Source of the DNA: SXOA01 sp051004015
GTDB lineage: Bacteria > Planctomycetota > Planctomycetia > Pirellulales > Pirellulaceae
Direction: 5' to 3'
DNA length: 20,847 bases
Assembly: GCA_051004015.1 (NCBI GenBank)
Contig: JBPCKT010000090.1
Location: 1 to 20,847, forward strand
Shown here: piece after piece, positions 1 through 6,865 of the stretch
Position numbering within the stretch: the first letter of the stretch is position 1
Layout: the number at the start of each line of letters is the position of its first letter
Translations under genes and position numbers: made by a program
The notes under the pieces: model-generated
Seen by the model: only the letters and a program-made list of their open reading frames with translations
Told to the model about the DNA's origin: nothing
Database searches by the model: none

Positions 1-1848
1 GATCGGGTGGGCCTCGTAGCCGTAACCGTCAGGTCCGGGGAAGTAGTCGATGGTGAAGTTGGCGGTGTACTGGTCGCCGGGCACCTCGCCCTGGACGCCG
101 TCGCGGTCCTGATCCATGCGGTTCGGAATTGTTGCAATGTCCTGGATCTCCGGGCCGATGATCATCGTGTAACTCCCCTCCCCAGACTGCTCTGGGAAGG
201 TGATGTCGAACTGCCGGTTGCTGGAACCCAAGACCGGGGTGACGGCCGTCGCCACAATCGGGGCATTGCCCGGCCCCATGAAGCTGCGGATATCCTCCAG
301 GGCGAACGTGTCCGGGTTGATCGATTCGCTGAAGGTGACGCGGAGGCTGCTCACCCGCGTGATGCTGGTGCCGGAGGGGCTCTGGGCAGAAATGCGCGGG
401 CCGGTGGTGTCAGGCGGCGGAGTGCCGGTGACGGCGGCGGCGGCGTTGAGTCGGCCCCCCGTGACCGTGATGCCGCCGAGCGCAAAGATCTGATCGACCG
501 TTGTCAGCAACTGGTCCTTGACCTGTTGTGCGGACCAGGCCGGGTGCAGGTCGCGGATCAGGGCCGCCACGCCGGCGACGTGCGGCGAGGCCATGGACGT
601 GCCGCTGAGGTAGCCGTACCCGTTGTTGGGCATCGTGCTGTAGATGTCCACGCCTGGAGCGCCCAGGTCCACGCTGATTGCTCCGTAATTCGAGAAAGAG
701 GCCCGCGCGTCGTTGTGGTCGGTGGCGGCGACCGAGACGATGTTGTCGAGATTATAAGCGGCCGGGTACATCGGGTTGAAGTCGGCGTCCACGCCGCTGT
801 TGCCGGCGGCGGCGACGAAGAGGTGGCCCCCGAGGCCGGCGCTCTGGATCGCGTCGTACAATCCCTGGTCATAGGGCCCGCCGCCCCAACTGTTGTTGGA
901 GATCTTGGCGCCCATGCTGACGGCATAGTTCAAGCCGTCGATCGCGTCGCTGCTGTAGCCGGACCCGCTGGAGTCCAGGAACTTGATGGCCATAATCTGG
1001 ACGTCCCAACTCACGCCGGCCACGCCCACGCTGTTGTTGCCGATGGCGCCGATGGTGCCAGCGACGTGCGTGCCGTGGTAGTGGTCGTCGAATGGATTGC
1101 CGGTCGGGTTGCCGAGGCCGACGAAGTTGGCCCCGTAGTAGTCATCGATGATGCCGTTTCTGTCGTCGTCGTTGCCGTTGCCGGGGATCTCGCCCGGGTT
1201 CGTCCACATGTTGCCGGCGAGATCGGGATGGTTGTAATCGACGCCGGTGTCGATGACGGCGACGATCGTGGTGCCGTTGCCGGTCCAGGTGCCCCAGGCC
1301 TCCGGGGCGTCAATGTCGGCGTCGGGCGTGCCCACGGTCTGGCCGGCATTGTGCAGACCCCAGAGGTTCCCAAAATTGGGGTCGTTCGGCGTTAGCTGTG
1401 CGTGGACGCGGTAGTTGGGCTGGGCGTACACGACCAGCGGGTCGGCCTGGTAAGCTGCCAGAGCCGTCTGCACGTCGATGCCCGGGGCGAGGCGCACCTC
1501 GCGCAGCCCCGAAACCAGAGGCAATTCCCGGCCGATGGTTGTGCCGTCGAGGATGGGCGAGCGATTCGCGGCGGCTTCCGAGCGGAAGCGGACGAGGATG
1601 CGGGTACTGTCATAGTCGCCGGGATCCCCCTGCAGCGAGGCGACGTCGGCCGTCGCCACGGGTTGGGGGCCAATGCCGGCGGGATAGAGCACGGCGGGGC
1701 TGAAAGTGAGCAGGCAGCGGTCTTCCAAAGCCTCCAGCCGCAACGGTCGGGCAGCGGGCCCCGGGCGGTCCGAAGCTCGTCGCTCTTGGCGGTTGAGTGT
1801 TCGCGTGAAACGGGATTTCAGAGAGTCGAACCAAGAGCGAGCCAACAT
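1..1848 (-). CDS. Secreted subtilisin-like serine protease (S8 family), C-terminus beyond the window
   Basis: The frame is open from an ATG at 1848 to the left edge, so 616 codons are seen and the C-terminus is missing. The N-terminus has a basic stretch and the motif LEALEDRCLL (residues 38-47), a hallmark near the start of large exported planctomycete proteins. Residues about 72-145 look like a protease pro-region. The S8 catalytic domain follows, with Asp200 in VIDTGVDYNHPDL, His258 in HGTHVAGT, oxyanion Asn350 in AAGNSG and Ser418 in GTSMASPHVAG, so the triad is complete. After residue about 455 a PPPDTTGP linker leads to an Ig-like (SbsA/Big_5 type) module, and the visible end (GPDGYGYEA) resembles segments of other large planctomycete surface proteins. 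An AAAGGAG ribosome binding site lies 8 nt before the ATG and a promoter lies upstream. Likely role: extracellular or cell-surface proteolysis. Substrate unknown. Confidence 0.93.
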   Translation of the reverse strand, partial: MLARSWFDSLKSRFTRTLNRQERRASDRPGPAARPLRLEALEDRCLLTFSPAVLYPAGIGPQPVATADVASLQGDPGDYDSTRILVRFRSEAAANRSPILDGTTIGRELPLVSGLREVRLAPGIDVQTALAAYQADPLVVYAQPNYRVHAQLTPNDPNFGNLWGLHNAGQTVGTPDADIDAPEAWGTWTGNGTTIVAVIDTGVDYNHPDLAGNMWTNPGEIPGNGNDDDRNGIIDDYYGANFVGLGNPTGNPFDDHYHGTHVAGTIGAIGNNSVGVAGVSWDVQIMAIKFLDSSGSGYSSDAIDGLNYAVSMGAKISNNSWGGGPYDQGLYDAIQSAGLGGHLFVAAAGNSGVDADFNPMYPAAYNLDNIVSVAATDHNDARASFSNYGAISVDLGAPGVDIYSTMPNNGYGYLSGTSMASPHVAGVAALIRDLHPAWSAQQVKDQLLTTVDQIFALGGITVTGGRLNAAAAVTGTPPPDTTGPRISAQSPSGTSITRVSSLRVTFSESINPDTFALEDIRSFMGPGNAPIVATAVTPVLGSSNRQFDITFPEQSGEGSYTMIIGPEIQDIATIPNRMDQDRDGVQGEVPGDQYTANFTIDYFPGPDGYGYEAHPI

Positions 1849-1881
1849 GGGAGAGTCTCCTTTGTGATTTTGGCCTGCGTT

Positions 1882-1910
1882 ATAGTAACTTCAGGGACCT
1901 GGTCTGGCAA
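1882..1910 (-). promoter_or_regulatory. Sigma-70-type promoter of the subtilase gene
   Basis: On the minus strand a TTGCCA -35 box (1910-1905) and a TACTAT -10 box (1887-1882) are separated by exactly 17 nt. Transcription would begin near 1875, giving a leader of about 27 nt that carries the AAAGGAG ribosome binding site. Called from consensus match and spacing only. Confidence 0.6.
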
Positions 1911-1918
1911 GCAGCCGT

Positions 1919-1975
1919 GCGCTGGGGGGTGCTGGGCCGGTGAGGGGCTTGATTGCGGTTAGGGCCTCACCGGCC
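1919..1975. repeat. Interspersed palindromic repeat, copy 1
   Basis: The 11-bp arms GGCCGGTGAGG (1935-1945) and CCTCACCGGCC (1965-1975) are exact inverted repeats around a 19-nt loop. The same unit, including flanking GCGCTGGGG and the 19-nt half GGTTAGGGCCTCACCGGCC, returns at 2557-2615 in the same orientation. Copy 1 is followed on the plus strand by a T-run, which resembles a terminator, but no plus-strand gene ends here. It lies just after the cupin gene. Confidence 0.75.
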
Positions 1976-2008
1976 ATTTTTTCTCTGGCAACCTGGAACC
2001 GAGAGGGC

Positions 2009-2494
2009 CTAGGGTGCCTGTTCGTCGATTCGCCGCGGCGCGCCGAACGGAACGATCTGGACAACGATCACCTCCAGGTCGACGTTGCCTTCGTTCTTCA
2101 GGATGTGCACGCACCCGGCATCCTCCACGAACCCGGTGCCCGCGGGGTAGTGGTGCGGCGTGACGGCGCCATCGCATTCGTCGTAGAACGTGGCCGTCCC
2201 GGCCTTGACCGAGATGATGGACGGGCCGGGGTGCGAGTGCCAGCCGCTGTACCCCCCCGGTACGATCTTGATGTGCGTGACGTAGACGTCCGAGAGCCCC
2301 TTGGTCTTGAGCTCGATCTTCCAGTCATCGGTTTCCGCCTTGGTGTCGATCTCGTCGAACAGCACGGGCCCGACGAGGGTGGTGCTGGTGATGCCCGAGC
2401 CGGACGTCGCCCAAGCGATCCCGATGGCGATTCCACCGAAAGCGCTCGCGACGACGAGTCCAGCTAACATCAGCTTCGCTTTTCTCATTCTCAT
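2009..2494 (-). CDS. Small exported cupin-fold protein
   Basis: The protein is 161 aa from the ATG at 2494. An alternative ATG at 2500 would add two residues, but the GGAG motif lies 9 nt before 2494 and only 3 nt before 2500, so 2494 is preferred. The N-terminus is basic and followed by a hydrophobic stretch (LMLAGLVVASAFGGIAIGIAWA), a signal peptide or membrane anchor. The rest is a single cupin beta-barrel. The first cupin motif has GYSGWHSHPGPSIISVKAG with a His-x-His metal pair, and the second is around GTGFVEDAGCVHILKNEG with one His. This suggests a metal-binding, extracytoplasmic cupin. An enzyme or sensor role cannot be assigned. It is flanked by two copies of the same repeat, separate from the kinase upstream and the subtilase downstream. 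Confidence 0.88.
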   Translation of the reverse strand: MRMRKAKLMLAGLVVASAFGGIAIGIAWATSGSGITSTTLVGPVLFDEIDTKAETDDWKIELKTKGLSDVYVTHIKIVPGGYSGWHSHPGPSIISVKAGTATFYDECDGAVTPHHYPAGTGFVEDAGCVHILKNEGNVDLEVIVVQIVPFGAPRRIDEQAP

Positions 2495-2514
2495 GGTCAT
2501 TCTCTCCGTTGGTC

Positions 2515-2539
2515 TGCGATATAGTGGAGAGACATCGCA
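2515..2539. promoter_or_regulatory. Short inverted repeat upstream of the cupin gene (possible operator)
   Basis: TGCGAT (2515-2520) and ATCGCA (2534-2539) are 6-bp inverted arms around 13 nt that include a TA-rich ACTATAT stretch on the minus strand, 21-45 nt upstream of the cupin start. It could be a regulator site over a weak -10 box. No good -35 box was found, so the call is tentative. Confidence 0.25.
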
Positions 2540-2556
2540 CCCGGCGCGCAGACCGA

Positions 2557-2615
2557 GCGCTGGGGCAATGCCGGGCCGGTGAGGAACTTACGTGATGGTT
2601 AGGGCCTCACCGGCC
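2557..2615. repeat. Interspersed palindromic repeat, copy 2
   Basis: Exact 11-bp inverted arms lie at 2574-2584 and 2605-2615 with a 20-nt loop. It is a direct copy of the unit at 1919-1975, with identical arms and an identical 19-nt right half (2597-2615). It lies between the kinase stop and the cupin start. Confidence 0.75.
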
Positions 2616-2676
2616 GCTTTCGTTTCAGGGTCAGGTGTCGGTAGTCAGAACAGTTCGAGGTATGTGGACTTCCCAT

Positions 2677-5600
2677 TCACTTGGCGGAGACAGGCTGACG
2701 GGGAGCCGCGGAGGGCACCTCCAGTCCCTGCTTTTCCGTCCGCTCCTCGGCAAGCGCCGCCTCCAGCTCCTTCCGCCACTTCGCTGCCTCATCCGGCTTG
2801 TCCCAAGCCTCGTAAAGCTCGACCAGCCACTCGACGACGTTCCGCAGGCGTCCGCTTTCGCCCTCACTTTGCTTCAGCCCCCCTTGGGCCTCCAGTAACA
2901 GCCGCTCCGCGTCGGCGTATGCCTTCGCGTCCAGCAGGATCTTGCCGTTATCGGCCAGCACGACAGCAAGCGGCGGGCAATCGGCGGCATACGACTGGCG
3001 CGCTTCCTGCACTCGCTCTGCCACCAGGCTGGTCGCCTCGGCCGTCTTGCCGGCCTGCACATAAGCGGTAAGCAAGAGACTGCGCACCCAGGCGGGATGC
3101 GGATCGGAAGAGCCCTTGTGGCGGACTTCCTCGATCAGCGCAATACCCTCACCAAATCGTCCGGCTTCGCAGTAGCTGGCGCCGAGCGTGACCTGCCTGG
3201 CCAATATTTCGCCGTGGTCTGGGCCGAGTTGGGCTCTTCTCAGTTCGAGACTCGCCTCCAATAGCGGAATCGATTGGTCGGGCTTCTTCAGGGACCGGTA
3301 AATTTGGGCCAAGCCGTCCCGGGGCAGGATCGTATCGCTGTCATTGGCCCCCAGCCTGGCGATGCGGATCGCCAGCACCTCCTTGTAAAGCGGCTCGGCG
3401 TCGGCATGTGCCTCCGCCTCGATCAGCGCTTGACCAAGCGGCACCAGGGCGGCCGTGAGTTCGAGGCTGTCGGCGGGAAACTGCTCGCGCGCGGCCCGTT
3501 CCTGGTCTTTCGCCAGGGCGACCGCCTCCGTCGACCTCCCGGCCCGGACGTAAGACGTTAGCAAGGTAGTGCCGACCCAGGCCAAGTCCTTGCGGCCCGC
3601 CCGGTGGACTTCTTCGAGCAGCGGAATGGCGTCGGCGAAGCGCCGGGCGTCGCGATAGCTGGCGCCGAGGTCGGCCTGCACTTCCAGCGTCGCGGGGTGC
3701 TTGGTCGCTTTGCACCGTTTGAGTGTATCCTCCAACAAGGAAATCGCCTGTTCGAGCTTTTTCATGTCACGGTACACCGTCGCCAGGTTGTACTGGCTGT
3801 AGAGGGTGCCCATGTCGTCGCCCCCCTGCTTGGTGATCCGTACCGCGAGAATTTGTTTGTACAACGGCTCCGCCAGGTCGTACTTACCCCAATCGCGGTA
3901 CAGCCCGGCCAGTTCGGACTGGCTGTGGAGCGTATCGCGGTCGTCGGCCCCCAGCTTCGCGGTGTGGATCGCCGCAATCTCCGCAAGCAGCGGCTCGGCC
4001 AAGGCGTACTTGCTCTGCGAGCGGTAGAGCCTGACCAAACGAATCTTGGCGGAAAGCGTATCCTGGTGATCGGCCCCTAGCTTGGCGGTGCGAATCGCCA
4101 GGACTTGCTGAAACAGCGGTTCTGCGAGGTCGTACTTGCTCTGTTCTCCGTATTGCACAGCCAAAAGGTGTTTCGTGGCGACTGTTTCGAGGTTGTCAGC
4201 TCCCAGTTTGAGGGTACGAATCGGCACCACCTCCTTGCACAGAGTCTCGACCAGAGTGTACTTTTTCTGGGCGTAGTACAGCCAAGCCAAATGGTGCTTG
4301 GTGTTAAGGGTCTCGAGGTCGTCGGCCCCGAGCCTGGCGGTGCGAATCGCCAGGACTTCCTTGAACAGCGTCTCGGCCGGAGCGTACTTCCCCTGCTCCC
4401 GGTACAGCGCGGCTAAATGGTGCTTCGTGGCGACCGTATCGAGGTCGTCGGCCCCCAGCAACCGCTCCCGTGTCCGGCAGGCTTTGACGAGTACCGCCTC
4501 GGCCTTCTCCAGGTGACGCAATTCGCGCAGAGAAATCCCCACCAGGTGCTGGAGACGAGCTACGACCAGCGGATCGCCCACCGCCTCGCCTTCGAGCTGC
4601 GGCGCCACTTCGCCCAGCCGCCGAGACAGTAGATTGCGCGAAGTCACTCCCGCCTTTTCCGCCACAATCGGATCCAAATCCTGGAATAACGAGGCCAGAA
4701 TCTCGGTCCCCGTCTCAAGCTGCGCCAGCCGTCTCTGCGCTTCCTCCTTGGCCCGGCGTTCCCCCGCCGCCCGCTCCGCCTCCGCGGCCTGGGCCGCCAC
4801 GGCGTCCCGCCGCGCCTGCTCCGCCCGGATCATGCCCCAGGTCGTCCCGCTGATGCCGGCCATGAGCGCCAGGAGAACCAGAGACGCGGCTAACACCGGG
4901 CCCCTGTTCCGTCTGACGAATTTCCGCAGTCGGTACCCTGCCGACGGCGGGCACGCTTGCACCGGCTCATTGGCCAGGTATCGCTGCAGGTCACGGGCGA
5001 AACCGGTGGCGGTTTCGTAGCGGCGGTTGCGGTCCTTCTCCAGGGCCTTCATCACGATCCAGTCCAGTTCGCCGCGGATAGTCCGGCTCAGGCGAGAGCG
5101 TTCCATGCTGCGGTTGGCAGCAACTGACGGCAGGGTTTCGCTGCAGCTCAGCTTCGTGCTCGGTTTGAGAGGCTCCTCTTCCCGGATGATCCGCAGCATC
5201 TCATCCCAGCCCGCGGAGCGCAGCCGCACTTTGTCGAAAGGCGTGCCTCCGGTGAGCAGCTCATACATGAGCACGCCTAGCGAATAGATGTCGCTGCGCG
5301 TGTCGATATCGAGCTGGTTGAGTTTCGCTTGCTCCGGCGACATGTACTCCAGCGTCCCGACAAGCTGCCCAAAACCGGTGAACATCGTCTTCTCGGTCAG
5401 CGGCTGGCTGGTCGCCTTGGCCACGCCGAAGTCAATTACCTTAGGCACTACCTGCTGGTCGTATTCGGCGACGAGAATGTTCGTAGGCTTGATGTCGCGG
5501 TGGATAATTCCCTTTTGGTGGGCATGCTGGATCGCCTGGCAGACCGGCAGCAGGAGCTCCAGCCGCTGGCGGGGCGTGAGGTGATGCTCGTCGCAGTACT

Positions 5601-6174
5601 GCGTGATTGGAACGCCCTTGACGAGCTCCATAACGAAGTACGGCCGGCCGGAACCAGGGGTCAGGAGACAGGGGTCAGGAGTCAGACCGGCTGATTCCTG
5701 ATTCCTGACTCCTGAGTCCTGACACCTGACCCCTGTTGTTCCCGCATCCAGCACCCTGGCGATATTGACATGGTCCATCATCGCCAGCGCCTGCCGCTCC
5801 GCCTCGAAGCGGGCGATCACCTGGCGGCTGTCCATTCCCGGCTTGATCACCTTGAGAGCGACCTTGCGCTGGACGGGCTCGGACTGCTCGGCCATGTAGA
5901 CGACCCCCATCCCCCCTTCGCCAATTTGCTGCAGCAGCTTGTAGGGGCCGATCTGGGTGCCGGGCTTTTCGGCAAGAGGCTGGTCGATGGTGGGTGAAAT
6001 GCCAACGCCCGGCGCGGGGGACTGGAGAAAGCTGCCCGGGCTTGCCTGAGCCCGCAGGAGCACTGCCACCCGCTCGCGCAGTTCGACGTCGGCTCCGCAA
6101 GCGGAGTCGAGGAAGACGGCGCGCTGATCGGCGGCCTGTTCCAGAGCCTGGTGGAAGATTTGTTCCTCTCTCAT
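2677..6174 (-). CDS. Membrane-anchored Ser/Thr protein kinase with C-terminal TPR repeats
   Basis: The protein is 1165 aa from the ATG at 6174, chosen because GGAG lies 7 nt upstream and because the family begins with a MREEQIF-like helix. The same frame extends to an ATG at 6207. Residues 1-45 match the short helical N-terminus of planctomycete kinases. The catalytic domain runs from about 76 to 400: glycine loop GEGGMGVV (85-92), Lys108 in VALKVI, HRDIKPTN (225-232, catalytic Asp227), DFG (248-250) and MSPEQ (278-282), so it should be active. One transmembrane helix is at about 425-447, followed by an Ala/Glu-rich coiled coil. The rest is TPR of the 42-residue kinesin-light-chain type, with six tandem units at residues 573-824 and degenerate ones after. 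An unusual insert occupies residues 148-175. The sigma gene lies 75 nt upstream, so the two are probably cotranscribed. The partner and signal are unknown. Confidence 0.93.
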   Translation of the reverse strand: MREEQIFHQALEQAADQRAVFLDSACGADVELRERVAVLLRAQASPGSFLQSPAPGVGISPTIDQPLAEKPGTQIGPYKLLQQIGEGGMGVVYMAEQSEPVQRKVALKVIKPGMDSRQVIARFEAERQALAMMDHVNIARVLDAGTTGVRCQDSGVRNQESAGLTPDPCLLTPGSGRPYFVMELVKGVPITQYCDEHHLTPRQRLELLLPVCQAIQHAHQKGIIHRDIKPTNILVAEYDQQVVPKVIDFGVAKATSQPLTEKTMFTGFGQLVGTLEYMSPEQAKLNQLDIDTRSDIYSLGVLMYELLTGGTPFDKVRLRSAGWDEMLRIIREEEPLKPSTKLSCSETLPSVAANRSMERSRLSRTIRGELDWIVMKALEKDRNRRYETATGFARDLQRYLANEPVQACPPSAGYRLRKFVRRNRGPVLAASLVLLALMAGISGTTWGMIRAEQARRDAVAAQAAEAERAAGERRAKEEAQRRLAQLETGTEILASLFQDLDPIVAEKAGVTSRNLLSRRLGEVAPQLEGEAVGDPLVVARLQHLVGISLRELRHLEKAEAVLVKACRTRERLLGADDLDTVATKHHLAALYREQGKYAPAETLFKEVLAIRTARLGADDLETLNTKHHLAWLYYAQKKYTLVETLCKEVVPIRTLKLGADNLETVATKHLLAVQYGEQSKYDLAEPLFQQVLAIRTAKLGADHQDTLSAKIRLVRLYRSQSKYALAEPLLAEIAAIHTAKLGADDRDTLHSQSELAGLYRDWGKYDLAEPLYKQILAVRITKQGGDDMGTLYSQYNLATVYRDMKKLEQAISLLEDTLKRCKATKHPATLEVQADLGASYRDARRFADAIPLLEEVHRAGRKDLAWVGTTLLTSYVRAGRSTEAVALAKDQERAAREQFPADSLELTAALVPLGQALIEAEAHADAEPLYKEVLAIRIARLGANDSDTILPRDGLAQIYRSLKKPDQSIPLLEASLELRRAQLGPDHGEILARQVTLGASYCEAGRFGEGIALIEEVRHKGSSDPHPAWVRSLLLTAYVQAGKTAEATSLVAERVQEARQSYAADCPPLAVVLADNGKILLDAKAYADAERLLLEAQGGLKQSEGESGRLRNVVEWLVELYEAWDKPDEAAKWRKELEAALAEERTEKQGLEVPSAAPRQPVSAK
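3703..4458 (-). repeat. Six tandem 126-bp units encoding TPR repeats
   Basis: Six consecutive 42-residue units, most beginning LGAD and carrying an LYR-x2-KY-x2-AEPL core, are encoded here inside the kinase gene. The regular 126-bp period is visible at the DNA level through the recurring GTCGTCGGCCCC-like segment. These are a kinesin-light-chain type TPR array, a protein-binding scaffold. Confidence 0.75.
5655..5735. repeat. Palindromic GGGTCAGGAGTCAGG-type element inside the kinase gene
   Basis: The left half consists of repeats of GGGGTCAGGAGACAGG and GGTCAGGAGTCAGA. The right half is TGATTCCTGACTCCTG and CTGACACCTGACCCCTG, close to the reverse complement of the left. It is 81 bp, a multiple of three, and is read through in frame as about 27 residues (GVRCQDSGVRNQ...). 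It sits between LDAGTT and GRPYFVMELV, which are nearly adjacent in related kinases. Confidence 0.8.
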
Positions 6175-6249
6175 ACATTCTCTCCGGGGCCAGGAGTGGC
6201 CCTCCACAGGGATAAGCGAGATACCCGACCTGCCAGCACCAAGGAATCT

Positions 6250-6819
6250 TCAAGAATCTTCGGCTCTGGCCTGGCCGCGGACCTTGGTTTGCAGCCAGGC
6301 CCGGGCAAACACCCAGTGACGATCGGCCGAGCTGGGAGAAATCCCCAGAACTTCCGCCGCCTGATCTCCCGTGAGCCCGGCAAAGTAGCGGAGCTCGACG
6401 AGTTGGGCTTTCAGCGGGTCTTCGGCCGCGAGTTGGTCAAGAGCCTCGTGCAGTGCCAGCAGCTCGTCATCGGGCAGCGGGGCCGCGATATCCTCCAGCG
6501 GTTTCCGCTCGAGGATGCCGCCCCGTTTGTCGGATCGCTTGGCGCGGGCGCTGTCCACCAGGATGCGGCGCATCGCGGTGGCAGCCGAGGCAAAGAAATG
6601 GCTGCGGTCGCGGTAGGTCCGGTGAGTTTCGCTCCCCACCAGCCGCACGTACGCTTCATGCACCAGGGCCGTGGCCTGCAGCGTCTGCCCCGGCTTCTCC
6701 TGGGCCAACTTCGCGGCCGCCAGCTTCCGCAACTCGTCGTAGATGAGCGGCAGCAATTTCTCCGCCGCCGCTGGATCGCCGGAATCGATTTGCGACAGGA
6801 TGCGGGTGACGTCGGACAT
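6250..6819 (-). CDS. ECF-family RNA polymerase sigma factor (planctomycete Sigma70_ECF type)
   Basis: The protein is 189 aa. Region 2 spans residues about 20-95, with IYDELRKLAAAKLA, the typical ALVHEAYVRLV and a FFASAATAMRRILVD stretch. Region 4 spans about 125-180, with DPLKAQLVELRYFAGLTGDQAAEVLGISPSSADRHW as the helix-turn-helix that reads the -35 element. No anti-sigma gene is adjacent. Instead a Ser/Thr kinase follows 75 nt downstream, as in the planctomycete ECF groups thought to be controlled by kinases. Its start codon has no clear Shine-Dalgarno, and a promoter-like pair lies directly upstream. Probable role: transcription of an unknown regulon in response to the kinase. Confidence 0.93.
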   Translation of the reverse strand: MSDVTRILSQIDSGDPAAAEKLLPLIYDELRKLAAAKLAQEKPGQTLQATALVHEAYVRLVGSETHRTYRDRSHFFASAATAMRRILVDSARAKRSDKRGGILERKPLEDIAAPLPDDELLALHEALDQLAAEDPLKAQLVELRYFAGLTGDQAAEVLGISPSSADRHWVFARAWLQTKVRGQARAEDS

Positions 6820-6825
6820 GGCCCT

Positions 6826-6854
6826 ATTGTGCCGGGCCGGGCGCGGGGTTGCAA
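6826..6854 (-). promoter_or_regulatory. Possible promoter of the sigma factor-kinase pair
   Basis: TTGCAA (6854-6849) and CACAAT (6831-6826) are spaced by 17 nt on the minus strand. The expected start point falls almost on the ATG at 6819, which would give a leaderless transcript and would fit the lack of a ribosome binding site. The -10 match is only moderate. Confidence 0.3.
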
Positions 6855-6865
6855 ATTGAAATCAC

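Noticed and set aside
7..1395. Long open frame on the plus strand (462 codons)
   Set aside because: It is antisense to the subtilase gene and its product is Val/Gly/Asp-rich with no domain. The minus strand shows a full catalytic triad.
1935..1985. Rho-independent terminator on the plus strand
   Set aside because: The hairpin and T-run look right, but no plus-strand gene lies to the left, and the second copy at 2574-2615 has no T-run. A dispersed repeat explains both.
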